Of a stretch of DNA of 60,189 bases, positions 7,464-16,900 are shown piece after piece. The notes beneath the pieces are model-generated. The model saw only the letters and a program-made list of their open reading frames with translations. It made no database searches and was not told where the DNA came from. The stretch spans positions 1-60,189 of the forward strand of contig CAMCYR010000015.1 of NCBI GenBank assembly GCA_945885475.1, read 5' to 3'. This DNA is from Chitinophaga pinensis (GTDB taxonomy: Bacteria; Bacteroidota; Bacteroidia; 2-12-FULL-35-15). Each line of letters begins with the position of its first letter. The first letter of the stretch is position 1. A program made the translations under genes and the position numbers.

Positions 7464-7868
7464 ATGTTTTTTCCTAAAGAACACCCTGAAATAAATAAGT
7501 TTTTTCAAAATATTGTAAAATTAAATGAAAAGGCTGCAAGTTTACTCGAAAGAAGAGGAGAAAATGAATTGTTAGAGCGATTAAAAGATTTTTCAGGAAG
7601 TATCTTTGAAAAATTGAGCGCAATGCCATTTTTAGATACCGTTAGTATTCATGAAGAGATACTCATTAAAGAAATTGCATTAGTAAATAGTATTTTTTCA
7701 AGATTCAAACTGGAAATATCTCGTATAGTAAAGGTTGCTAAGATTGTAATTAATAGCTTGAAAGATTTTGCCACTGATGAACTAAAAAAGATATTTACCT
7801 TGATGGATGAATTGATAGATTTAATTGAATTTATTTGGCAAAAATTCCAAAGTAAAAATTTTATATAA
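7464..7868 (+). CDS. Small all-helical protein of unknown function
   Basis: The 134-residue product begins at ATG 7464 (MFFPKEHPEINKFF), 22 bp after the stop of the fibre gene; an upstream in-frame ATG at 7338 lies inside that gene and is less likely. The sequence is rich in Leu, Ile, Glu and Lys, with heptad-like spacing that suggests long helices, and it has no signal peptide. I do not recognise a family. Position inside the surface cassette suggests a cytoplasmic or membrane-associated helper, but nothing in the sequence proves it. A 7-bp hairpin (GTTGTTG / CAACAAC, 7880-7900) follows without a T-run. Confidence 0.55.
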   Translation: MFFPKEHPEINKFFQNIVKLNEKAASLLERRGENELLERLKDFSGSIFEKLSAMPFLDTVSIHEEILIKEIALVNSIFSRFKLEISRIVKVAKIVINSLKDFATDELKKIFTLMDELIDLIEFIWQKFQSKNFI

Positions 7869-7979
7869 TTTCTGCCCTTGTTGTTGTTATCACCAACAAC
7901 CTAAAGATGAAATTAAAAGGTTACACAAATACTAGCATATTTTCATAATCTAAGTCAATATGATAATACATTACCAGTC

Positions 7980-9596
7980 ATGAAAAAAATTATAAAATAT
8001 AGTTTAGTAGTTTTAGTGTTATGCTTTGGTGTAACAACAGTTTTTGCCCAACAACAAACTCGTTTCACTCAGTTTATGTGGCATGAGTACATTATAAACC
8101 CAGCCTACACCGGGGGTTTGGCGTATAACCCTGTGCAGCTCAGCTATCGCAAACAATGGCAAGGCTTTAATGGTAGCCCCGAAACATTTACTTTTGGCGG
8201 GCATGCCGCGCTTAACCCAAAAATGGGTTTAGGAGCTATGGTGTTTAAAGATAATATGGGTGGTGCCATTACTCAAACCGGCATTATGGTTAATTATGCC
8301 TATCGGGTGCGTTTAAATAAGCAATCTAATTTATCGTTTGGTTTAAGTGGAATTATTAATCAGTTTGTATTTGATAACACCAAAATAAATGCTTTAAATG
8401 TTAATGATCCAAGTTTTCAGGGCGGTGTTCAAAAAAGTACCGCACCCGATGCTATGTTTGGCATATTATACAAATACAAACAAAAATTAACTATTGGTTT
8501 TAGTTCTTCGCAATTAGTACAAAGCAAACTCAAAAACTTAAACGATGTACCTGGCGCTAATAATCGTTTAATAAGGCATTATAATGCTCAAATATCCTAT
8601 AATTTTATTGTGAATGATAAACTTAATATTGAGCCATCATTATTAGCAAAAGCTACAGAAGTAACACCAATGCAGTTAGATGTAAATTTAAGAGGGTGGT
8701 ATCAAAATTTGTTGATGTTAGGTTTTACGTATCGTCACCAAGATGCTTTTGCCGCGTTGTTAGGAGTGAAATACAAAAATATGTTTGTTGGTTATAGTTA
8801 TGATATAAGTACTTCTGCTATTCAATCTTATAATAATGGCTCACACGAAATTGTAATGGGTTATCATTTTGGCGCAAAAACAGAAGATACCGATAAAGAT
8901 GGTGTTTTAGATCATAAAGATAAATGCCCAGATGCAGCAGGTCCAAAAGAAAACAATGGTTGCCCTTGGGGTGATACAGATAAGGATGGCGTTGCCGATA
9001 ATTTAGATAAATGCCCTGATGCAGCGGGTCCAAAAGAAAATAATGGTTGCCCTTGGGGAGATAAAGATAGCGATGGCGTTGCTGACAACGTTGATCAATG
9101 TCCAGATGTAGCAGGTTCAAAAGAAGACAATGGTTGCCCACCAAAAGATACCGATAAAGATGGAATTATAGACAAATTGGATAAGTGCCCGATGACGATG
9201 GGAGATGCTAAAAATAGTGGGTGTCCAATAGTTTCAGATAATCAAAAAGCCATTATTAGTAAAGCCATTAGTAATTTAGAGTTTGAAAATAATAGCGGTA
9301 ACATTGCTAAGGGTTCATTTATAGCATTAGACATGTTAGCTATTTTATTATCAGAAAAAAGTGATTGGAAAATGCGTTTTGCAGGGCACACTGATAATGT
9401 CGGTAATGATGAATTTAACATGACCTTAAGTAAACAGCGTTCGGAGGCTGTGAGAGATTATTTGGTAAAAAAAGGAATTAGTACTGAACGATTTTTTGTA
9501 GAGCATTACGGCGAAACAAAACCAATTGCACCAAACGACACACCACAAGGCCGCGAAAAAAACAGAAGGGTTGAAATGACTTTTGTGTTTGATTAA
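7980..9596 (+). CDS. PorP/SprF-family outer-membrane protein fused to TSP3 repeats and OmpA domain
   Basis: The 538 residues are a signal peptide (1-24), a PorP/SprF barrel (about 25-298, starting with the typical TRFTQFMWHEYIINPAYTGG), four calcium-binding thrombospondin type-3 repeats (about 301-414, DTDKDGVxDxxDKCPD) and an OmpA-like peptidoglycan-binding domain (about 425-538, with GHTDNVG and GREKNRRVEM). PorP/SprF proteins sit in the outer membrane and help T9SS cargo with type B domains reach or stay on the surface. The OmpA domain would tie the barrel to peptidoglycan. It is encoded downstream of a type B domain protein and a fibre protein, its likely clients. Confidence 0.92.
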   Translation: MKKIIKYSLVVLVLCFGVTTVFAQQQTRFTQFMWHEYIINPAYTGGLAYNPVQLSYRKQWQGFNGSPETFTFGGHAALNPKMGLGAMVFKDNMGGAITQTGIMVNYAYRVRLNKQSNLSFGLSGIINQFVFDNTKINALNVNDPSFQGGVQKSTAPDAMFGILYKYKQKLTIGFSSSQLVQSKLKNLNDVPGANNRLIRHYNAQISYNFIVNDKLNIEPSLLAKATEVTPMQLDVNLRGWYQNLLMLGFTYRHQDAFAALLGVKYKNMFVGYSYDISTSAIQSYNNGSHEIVMGYHFGAKTEDTDKDGVLDHKDKCPDAAGPKENNGCPWGDTDKDGVADNLDKCPDAAGPKENNGCPWGDKDSDGVADNVDQCPDVAGSKEDNGCPPKDTDKDGIIDKLDKCPMTMGDAKNSGCPIVSDNQKAIISKAISNLEFENNSGNIAKGSFIALDMLAILLSEKSDWKMRFAGHTDNVGNDEFNMTLSKQRSEAVRDYLVKKGISTERFFVEHYGETKPIAPNDTPQGREKNRRVEMTFVFD

Positions 9597-9657
9597 GCAA
9601 AGTGACTTCGAGTGCGAGGTACGATTGTAGAGAGAAGAGGATTTTGTTAGTCAGCTC

Positions 9658-9942
9658 TTGTTGTTACTATTAATTTTTATATTAATCGTGTATGTATTAT
9701 ATGCAAAAAAATCAGAACCATTAAAACCAAGCATTTACAAAGAAGCAGCAGAAACTATTATTGAGGAGATAGTACATCCAGAAATACCAAAACCTTCTCC
9801 AATACTAAAAAATAAATGGTTACATGTAAGTGATGAATTTGGAGTGATGCACCCCGGGATCTCTGAACTTTATTATCCTGCAAAAAAATTGTGCCCGGGA
9901 AATAATACGCACACATCAAGAACCAGATCCGTGTTATTGTAA
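9658..9942 (+). CDS. Possible small membrane protein at the island edge
   Basis: An open frame of 94 codons starts at TTG 9658; there is no ATG in frame upstream before the stop at 9628. The first 17 residues form a hydrophobic segment (LLLLIFILIVYVLY) followed by a Lys/Glu/Pro-rich part. I do not recognise it. It could be a small single-pass protein or the 3' remnant of a larger gene cut off when the island formed. Non-ATG start and odd C-terminus keep confidence low. Confidence 0.3.
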   Translation: MLLLLIFILIVYVLYAKKSEPLKPSIYKEAAETIIEEIVHPEIPKPSPILKNKWLHVSDEFGVMHPGISELYYPAKKLCPGNNTHTSRTRSVLL

Positions 9943-10090
9943 CTATTTCCTAGTAAAAATTAATGATTGTATGTTTTCCTAACTACAAAACATTTCTCTG
10001 AAGGAAAAAATCTTTATTAAATTATATATTTTCTAAAGATTAAAATTAATCCTACTTTTAACCAACTAATAATTATTAATCAGGTAAAAA

Positions 10091-10112
10091 CTTGCACAAT
10101 ACATGCACAAGG
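10091..10112 (+). repeat. Two 11-bp repeats (TTGCAC/ATGCAC type), right inner edge of island
   Basis: CTTGCACAATA (10091-10101) and CATGCACAAGG (10102-10112) are adjacent 11-bp units, 23 bp inside the right tRNA copy, in the same orientation as the three units at 1388-1420. The rest of 9943-10135 shows only a 7-bp inverted repeat (ATGTTTT / AAAACAT, 9971-9993) and AT-rich DNA. Confidence 0.55.
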
Positions 10113-10135
10113 ATTATGTCATAGGCTGAAAGTGG

Positions 10136-10209
10136 TGGGCCCACTTGGAATCGAACCAAGCACCCACAGATTATGAGTCTGTTGCTCTAACCGAATGAGC
10201 TATAGGCCC
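10136..10209 (-). tRNA. tRNA with CAU anticodon (Met, or Ile2), copy 2
   Basis: Identical over all 74 nt to the copy at 1205-1278, with the same cloverleaf and loop CTCATAA. A TAATTTTG box at 10231-10224 (minus strand) could serve as its -7 element; no clear TTG sits at the right distance. No terminator hairpin follows on the minus strand, so its transcript may run into the island edge. Confidence 0.95.
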
Positions 10210-10287
10210 TTTTTGTATTGCTACAAAATTAGGAAGGCGAAATTATAAATTTATAACGAATTAACAAAGTTCCTTTCCCTTTATATT

Positions 10288-10914
10288 ATGGATATTAGTA
10301 AAAACAAAATTAAAAATATCATATTTGATCTGGGTGGTGTAATCATAAACATTGACTATGCGCTCTTAATAGGTGCTTTTTCTGAAATCGGTCTTCCAGA
10401 TTTTGAAATGCATTTTTCTCAACTGAAACAAAAGGATTTGTTCGATCTTTATGAAAAAGGGTTAATATCTTCTCAGGATTTCAGGGATGAGCTGAAAAAA
10501 CATTGTAAAACTGGGACTACAGATACAGAAATCGATACTGCCTGGAATGCGATGCTGCTCGATCTTCCGAAAGAACGCCTAGAGTTGATATTGAATGTTA
10601 AAAATAAATATCGGACATTCTTATTGAGTAATACGAATGAAATTCACATGCTTTTTATTTACGATTATCTAAAAAAACAGTTGCAAATTCCTGATTTTAA
10701 TGAGCACTTCGAAAAAGTCTATCTCTCTTATGAAATACACATGCGCAAACCCGATGCTGAAATATTTGAATTTGTGATTAATCAAAATAGTCTTCTTAAA
10801 GAGGAGACGCTTTTTATAGACGATTCTGTTCAACACATTGAAAGTGGTAAAATAGCGGGTATTCAGACGTATTTACTGGATGTAAAAAAAGAGAGTATCA
10901 TCGACTTATTTTAA
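10288..10914 (+). CDS. HAD-superfamily hydrolase, YihX-like
   Basis: The 208-residue cytoplasmic protein has the four HAD motifs: I, FDLGGVIINID at about 13-23 with Asp nucleophile; II, LLSNTNE near 113; III, Lys in RKPDAEIF near 154; IV, LFIDDSV near 174. Motif I has Gly where many HAD phosphatases have the second Asp, as in YihX-type sugar-phosphate phosphatases. The helical cap lies between motifs I and II. The substrate is probably a small phosphorylated metabolite and cannot be named. It is the first gene outside the tRNA-bounded island and stands alone. Confidence 0.88.
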   Translation: MDISKNKIKNIIFDLGGVIINIDYALLIGAFSEIGLPDFEMHFSQLKQKDLFDLYEKGLISSQDFRDELKKHCKTGTTDTEIDTAWNAMLLDLPKERLELILNVKNKYRTFLLSNTNEIHMLFIYDYLKKQLQIPDFNEHFEKVYLSYEIHMRKPDAEIFEFVINQNSLLKEETLFIDDSVQHIESGKIAGIQTYLLDVKKESIIDLF

Positions 10915-10976
10915 TTACAGCTTCTTGATGTTTAATATCAATAGTAAAATCGTTATTTTTGTAAAAATATAAAAAG

Positions 10977-11678
10977 ATGAAATTATTTTTTAAAAAAATA
11001 AATTCCCGATTACCTCTTCTCTTCCTCTTCTTATTTATAGGCAGTGCTTCTTTTGCTCAAATAAAAGATTCTATTGTTGAAATACAGCCTAAAAAAATTG
11101 CTAATCCCAAAGATCATATTGTTATTGATTTTAGTTTTGATTCCTATAGAAATTTCCCTGATGGCATTTCTCAAAAACCATATTCATTAGGTTGTAACGT
11201 TTATTTGATGTGGGATTACCCATTTGGGTATGGTCCATTTAGTATTGCAATTGGAGCGGGTTTTAGTTCGCACAATGTTCATACGAATGGAAAAATCGTT
11301 TATTCGATTGATGGTAAGCAAACTTCATTCGTGCCGCTGACAACAAAATACAAAACAAATAAATTTTCTTGTAATTATATTGATATTCCTTTAGAATTAA
11401 GAATTCGTACAAGAGGAGAAAAAAGTTTTAAGTTGGCGATTGGTGGAAAACTAGGATATGCTTATAATGTGCATACTAAATTTGAAGACGCAGATGGGAA
11501 AATTAAAGTGTATAAAATAAAAAATGTAGAACCTTTTCGATATGGTGTTACCTTTAGAATAGGCTATAACAGACTAAATTTTCAAGGCTTTTATGCCTTG
11601 TCTGAATTGTTTAAAAAAGGTAAAGGTGAGCCTAACATGATTCCTTTTTCTGCTGGTATCGGCTTATTGCTTTATTAA
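10977..11678 (+). CDS. Outer-membrane beta-barrel protein (PorT-like)
   Basis: The 233-residue protein has a signal peptide (hydrophobic LLFLFLFIGSASFA, cleavage near residue 28) and then alternating hydrophobic/polar strands (FSIAIGAGFSS, SFKLAIGGKLGYAY, YGVTFRIGYN) ending in an aromatic-rich C-terminal strand (FSAGIGLLLY). This is the pattern of small 8-strand barrels annotated as PorT or outer-membrane beta-barrel family in Bacteroidota. It overlaps the convergent membrane-protein gene by 4 bp. A TATTTTTG box at 10954-10961 is a possible -7 element. Function within the envelope unknown. Confidence 0.8.
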   Translation: MKLFFKKINSRLPLLFLFLFIGSASFAQIKDSIVEIQPKKIANPKDHIVIDFSFDSYRNFPDGISQKPYSLGCNVYLMWDYPFGYGPFSIAIGAGFSSHNVHTNGKIVYSIDGKQTSFVPLTTKYKTNKFSCNYIDIPLELRIRTRGEKSFKLAIGGKLGYAYNVHTKFEDADGKIKVYKIKNVEPFRYGVTFRIGYNRLNFQGFYALSELFKKGKGEPNMIPFSAGIGLLLY

Positions 11679-12289
11679 TAAAAGAGCATCAATCCCAATT
11701 CGATTATAAAACCTGCTAAAAATCCAGTATAAACTTGTGCATGTGTGTGTGCATTTAATCTCAGTCGCGCAGCAGCAACAAGTCCGGATATAAAAATGAT
11801 GAGTATTAAAGGCATAAACAGATCGATTTGTATACGATACATTAGTCCCATTGCAACACCAGCAATTCCTCCTATCCCAACAGTATGCGCGCTTATCTTC
11901 CACCTAAAGTTTATTATGAAAGTAAGCAAAATGGAAAGTGCAGCACCTAAGATCACAATTTTAAATATGCTTGGAAATTCTGCATTGTGAAATAGGTAGA
12001 GTAATGCAAAAAAATACAACGCAGTGCTGCTGTAAGGAATGATACGCTCCTCGTTTGACTCCATTTCTAAACTTTTGATGCGTCCCATTTTTAATAATAT
12101 CAAGGCATTAACTGTAGGAAGTATAAAGGTGAAAAGAAAAGTCACACCGAGAATAATATATTTTAAAATTTCTGAAATGAAAGCGGAGATATAATTGTCT
12201 GTAAAAAAAATAAATGCAAAGCCATAAGTTGGCATTAGGAGTGGGTGAAAAAGATATGAAATGGTTTTTGCGATTCTAGTTTCTAACAT
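11675..12289 (-). CDS. Integral membrane protein, PAP2-like phosphatase family
   Basis: The 204 residues contain about six hydrophobic helices. Near the C-terminus, KISAHTVGIGG and AARLRLNAHTHAQVYTG resemble motifs 2 and 3 of PAP2 acid phosphatases (S-x-H and R-x5-H), while the first K-x6-RP motif is not obvious. Such proteins are frequent in Bacteroidota and are annotated as PAP2-like or hypothetical. The substrate would be a lipid phosphate in the inner membrane. It ends 4 bp inside the convergent barrel gene. Missing motif 1 means catalytic activity is uncertain. Confidence 0.65.
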   Translation of the reverse strand: MLETRIAKTISYLFHPLLMPTYGFAFIFFTDNYISAFISEILKYIILGVTFLFTFILPTVNALILLKMGRIKSLEMESNEERIIPYSSTALYFFALLYLFHNAEFPSIFKIVILGAALSILLTFIINFRWKISAHTVGIGGIAGVAMGLMYRIQIDLFMPLILIIFISGLVAAARLRLNAHTHAQVYTGFLAGFIIELGLMLFY

Positions 12290-12299
12290 AATTACCCGT

Positions 12300-12365
12300 A
12301 TAAATTTTTCAACACAGAGTTCGCAGAGTTTTATTGAGTTGCACAGAGAGATTTTTGTCTCCGAC
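12300..12365. repeat. Degenerate CACAGAG-type dispersed sequence
   Basis: Between the PAP2-like gene and rpoN lie blocks such as AACACAGAGTTCGCAGAG and TTGCACAGAGAG. A related block, AACCACAGAGG, lies at 51177-51187. I recall such intergenic sequences as common dispersed repeats in Bacteroidota; origin and function are unknown. Confidence 0.35.
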
Positions 12366-12409
12366 GAGTATTTCTTTTGAATTTTGACTTTTTTCTCTTT
12401 TGATTTTTC

Positions 12410-13870
12410 TTAGAGTTCTTTTCTTAACCTTGCAACCGGAATTTCAAGCTGCTCGCGGTATTTCGCGATTGTTCTGCGGGCAATGTTATAGCCTTTTTCT
12501 TTTAGAATTTTTGTTAATTTATCATCTGTCAACGGTTTCTTTTTGTCTTCTGCAGCGATACACTCTTCCAGAATTTTCTTCACCTCTCTTGTAGAAACTT
12601 CTTCACCACTATCAGTAGAAAGCGATTCGCTAAAAAAAGATTTCAGTAAAAAAGTTCCGAAAGGTGTTTGAACATATTTACTATTTGCAACTCTGGAGAT
12701 TGTGGAAATATCAAGGTTCACCTTTTCTGCGATATCCTTTAATATCATCGGTTTTAATTGCGTTTCGTCACCGGTCAAAAAATAATCTTTTTGATATTCC
12801 ATGATTGCGTTCATAGAATAAAGCAATGTATAACTGCGTTGCTGTAAGGCATCAATGAACCATTTTGCTCCCTCCAGTTTCTGTTTTACAAACATCGATG
12901 CTTCCTTGCTGCTCTTGTCTTTCGATTTAGAATACTCCTCCAACATTTGAGCATATTCTTTGCTTACTTTCAGATCGGGTGAATTGCGTGAATTCAAAGT
13001 AAGGATCAACTGCCCGTCTTCATTTACAATCATAAAATCTGCAATTACTTGCTGATGGCTTTTTTGTCCATCGGCCATTGAATTGCCTGGTCGTGGGTTT
13101 AGTTTCAAAATTTCCTGAATCACTTCTTTCAGCGTTTCATCATCAATTTCCAGTTTTTTAGAAATTTTATCGTAATGCTTTTTCGAAAATTCATCCATTT
13201 GTTTCTCCACTACTTCTGTAGCGAGTTCAACAATCATATTTTGAACCGAAATGCGCCTCAATTGGATAAGCAGGCACTCTTGTAAATCGCGGGCCCCGAT
13301 GCCTGCGGGTTCAAAATCCTGAATGACTTTTAACAACTCATTCAGTTCTTCTTCTGTAGTAGTTATGTTTTGGGAAAAAGCGATATCATCCACAATCGAA
13401 GACAATTCTCTTCGTAAATATCCATCATCATCCAAATTCCCAATCAAGTGAAGGGCAACCTGATATTCGCGGTCATCAAGGTCTTTCATTCCAAGTTGGC
13501 TCTCAAGCATATCCTGGAAGGAAATACCTACTGAAAATGGAATATCTTTCCGCTCTTCATCCGGACTAATATTGTTTGCTTTTAGTTTATAGGAAGCGCC
13601 TTCATCATCATCCATATAGTCGCTAAGGCTGAAGTCTTCTCTCTGGTTGGCATCATCCTTGGCTGTTTCTTCATACTCTTCATCGTTATCAAATTCGTCT
13701 TTGGGTTCATCATCCGTTTCCACACCTTCTTCAAGTGCGGGATTAATCTCCATTTCTTCTTTGATACGCTGCTCAAGAGCAATAGTAGGTAACTGCAACA
13801 ATTTCATTAATTGAATTTGTTGCGGTGATAATTTTTGAAGTAACTTTTGTGACTGTACCTGCCTTAACAT
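12410..13870 (-). CDS. rpoN: RNA polymerase sigma-54 factor
   Basis: The 486-residue protein starts with the activator-interacting region I (QVQSQKLLQKLSPQQIQLMKLLQLP). An acidic, low-complexity region II follows (about 45-90, rich in Asp and Glu). The core-binding domain carries EPAGIGARDLQECLL. The C-terminal RpoN box, ARRTIAKYRE, lies about 15 residues from the end (EIPVARLRKEL). Length matches the family. It directs core polymerase to -24/-12 promoters with AAA+ activators; no such activator is encoded in this window. Transcribed alone on the minus strand. Confidence 0.97.
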   Translation of the reverse strand: MLRQVQSQKLLQKLSPQQIQLMKLLQLPTIALEQRIKEEMEINPALEEGVETDDEPKDEFDNDEEYEETAKDDANQREDFSLSDYMDDDEGASYKLKANNISPDEERKDIPFSVGISFQDMLESQLGMKDLDDREYQVALHLIGNLDDDGYLRRELSSIVDDIAFSQNITTTEEELNELLKVIQDFEPAGIGARDLQECLLIQLRRISVQNMIVELATEVVEKQMDEFSKKHYDKISKKLEIDDETLKEVIQEILKLNPRPGNSMADGQKSHQQVIADFMIVNEDGQLILTLNSRNSPDLKVSKEYAQMLEEYSKSKDKSSKEASMFVKQKLEGAKWFIDALQQRSYTLLYSMNAIMEYQKDYFLTGDETQLKPMILKDIAEKVNLDISTISRVANSKYVQTPFGTFLLKSFFSESLSTDSGEEVSTREVKKILEECIAAEDKKKPLTDDKLTKILKEKGYNIARRTIAKYREQLEIPVARLRKEL

Positions 13871-13947
13871 AATCGTTTTGTTCTAACTTCTTTTTTTACA
13901 AAAATAACAAAAATTCAGTCAAAGTAGAGTGAGGAAAATAATAGAAA

Positions 13948-16900
13948 TTAGATTTTGAATCCAATCACTAATACATCATCGATCTGTTCCAATTCCCCTT
14001 TCCAGTCGAGGAAGTTTTTGAGAAGGAGTTGCTCTTGTTCTTTGATTGGTTTATGGTATATATCGGAAACTAATTTTTGCATGTTTCCAACCATAAATTT
14101 TTTGCCTTTAGAACCACCAAATTGATCGGCATATCCATCGGAAAAAAGATAGATCGTGTCTCCTTTTTCGATGGAGATACGATGATTGGTGAACGTTCGT
14201 TTTACTTCGTTTTCCATTTCCAAACCACCTATTGGAAATTTATTTGCTTTGATGATTTCAAATGCTGCCTCCCCATTTTTATTTTTTCTGAAAATCCAAA
14301 GTGGACGATTTGCACCTGCATATTCCAGTATGGTGCCTTCTTCATTTAATGAGCACAAGGCAATATCCATTCCATCGCGCCTTTCATTTTCGGCATTCCC
14401 GCTTTGTTTTAAGGCAGTTTTTACACCAAGGTGCAATTCATTTAAGATTTCGGCAGGTGAGGTAATATTTTTTTCCGTAACGATCTCATTCAAAAGTGTA
14501 TTGCCAATGATACTCATAAAAGCTCCAGGAACTCCATGTCCGGTGCAATCTACAGATGCGATAAACCTTTTTTTATTTCGTTTGGCAAACCAATAAAAGT
14601 CACCACTAACAATATCTTTCGGTAAATATAAAACAAAGGCGTCGTTTAATTCATTGTGTAAATTTTGTAATGGAGGTAATAGGGCTTCTTGAATGTTTTT
14701 AGCATACTTTATACTATCCGTAATGTCGTGATTTTTTGCCTCAATGATTGCCTTTTGCTCGGTAACTTCTTTGTTTACGATTTCAACTTTTTCCTTTTCC
14801 TGACGGAGTTGAAAGGTTCTTAGCTGAACTTCCTCTTCCAGTTCGATTTTTGCTTTCTTAAGATTGCGTGTTCTTACTATAATAAAAAGATAGATGCTGC
14901 CCACGGCAATAATTGAAGAAAGCGCATAGAACCACCAGGTTTTATACCAGGGAGGTAAAATTATAAAAGAATAGGTTACATCTTTTTCATTCCACAGGCC
15001 ATCGTTATTCATTGCTTTGAGATGAAAGATATAATCTCCGGGAGGTAATGAGGAATAGGTTGCTTCGGTTTTAGAGGTTGGTGGAAACCAGTCTTCATCG
15101 GCTCCTTCCAGCTTGAATTGATATTTTACTTTATTGGGATTGGTGATACAGACACCAATAAAGTCAAATGTAATGTGATTTTTATCATACGGGAAAATCA
15201 ATTTGTTGGGTAAGTTTGTAGTGGGATCTATTCCTGCTGAGTAATTGAGCAAAGCTTCATCTGCATTCTGAAAGAACAAGCGGATACCTGTAATGCGTGT
15301 GATCGCTTCTTTTTTGTTTGTTTCTTCGAAACGTGGATTGAACCGCGTAACTCCTTTTATTGTTCCGAACCAAAGGTTTCCACTCGCATCTTTTAAACTG
15401 GCATTGGAATTACATTCAATTCCTTTTAATCCTTCTTCTTTTCCGAAATGTCGAATTTCAACCAATTTTTTTTTGTGAAATGCGTTTAAATTTATTTTAT
15501 CCAATCCCTTATTCGTTCCAACCCACAAAAAATTCTTTTCGAGAATCATTAAATAAACTTTGTTGGAAGCCAATCCCATTCCTTCGTTAATTGTATTAAA
15601 GTTGGTGTAGTCGTAACTAAAAACACCTTCATCTGTTCCAAACCATAAATAACGGGTATTGTCCTGCAATATAGAAGTAACACGCTTGTCAGTAAATCCA
15701 TTTGCTTTGTTGATACGTACTGCTTTTTTACGATCATATTTGATCACGCCATTTTCGGTTGCCAGCCAAAGGTCTCTGTTACGATCTTCATAAATGGAAT
15801 AAACATAATTGTTGTCTTTATCATCTTTTAGCTTATCAACATCTTTATTAATGCTGATTTTCCCATCCTTAAAACTACACAAGCCTTTTTGAGTTCCCAA
15901 CCAAATTATTCCGGAACGGTCCATAATAACTGAATAAACTATTTCTCCCGGAAGTCCATCCTTAGCATGATAATTTTTAAATGTTCTTCCATTGTAAATA
16001 CTTAAACCGGATTTTGTTCCGAAATAAATATTTCCTTGCCAGTCTTCGCCAATCGTTAATACTTCATTGTCTGCTAAAGAGCCACTGATATTTTTTGCAT
16101 TTAATTTATAATTAATGATTTTATTTTTTTCGAAGCGGCAAACACCGAAATTTTTAACGCCCAACCAAATATTTTTTTTTGAATCTTGAAATACTGCAGT
16201 GATATAGTCGCCCGGTAGACTGTCTTTTACGGTATATGAAGTAAATGCTTCACTAGAGAATCTAGAAACACCAAATCCATCCGTTCCGAACCAAAAATTC
16301 CCCTCTCTATCTTGAAGAGCGGAAAGTATTTTATTACTCGCCAATCCGTTTTTTTGAAGATAGTTTCTGCAAGTCTGGTCGTTGTATTTATAAACACCAG
16401 CAGATGTTCCCAACCATAAATTATTTTTATTGTCCGAGACAATTGAAAGAAAGGCATTTAATTCTTCATTGGGAATATTTACTTTTTGAATTTGTCCGGC
16501 AGGTGTAATTTTACTTATCCCCGAAATGGTTCCAACATAAATGTTACCTTGAAGATCTTCATTAATAGCACGTACAAAATCATTACGTAGTCCGCGTTTT
16601 GAATTGAATCGTGTAACTGTTTTATTTTTCAGATTGTATTTAATCACACCGTCCTGAAGTGTCCCAAACCAGATATTTCCGGCTTTGTCGGGATAAATAG
16701 TTATGATGGTTGCGGAAGATAAAAGGGTGTCTTCTTTAAATGGTATGATTTTGTCCTTTTGCAGACAACAAACGCCTTTAGCAGTTCCTATCCACACAAC
16801 TCCATTATCATCCTGAACTGTTTTAAACACCCGGTTATGAGGTAATCCATTTTTTTCTGTATAGTTTCTGAATTTTTTCCCATTAAAAATGCTCAAGCCA

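Larger units (their letters stand above)
1204..10211. mobile_element. Putative genomic island bounded by duplicated tRNA genes, no integrase
   Basis: A 77-nt sequence covering the whole CAU tRNA is perfectly repeated in the same orientation at 1204-1280 and 10135-10211. Flanking bases differ on both sides. Inside each end lie 11-bp-spaced TTGCAC/ATGCAC repeats (1388-1420 and 10091-10112). The content is accessory: a toxin-antitoxin-like operon, a toxin gene remnant and a surface-adhesin cassette. This is the arrangement expected of an element integrated at a tRNA by a tyrosine recombinase, but no integrase, relaxase or phage gene is present. It may be a decayed element or a cis-mobilizable one that depends on a recombinase elsewhere. 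A plain segmental duplication of the tRNA with later gene gain is the alternative. Confidence 0.55.
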
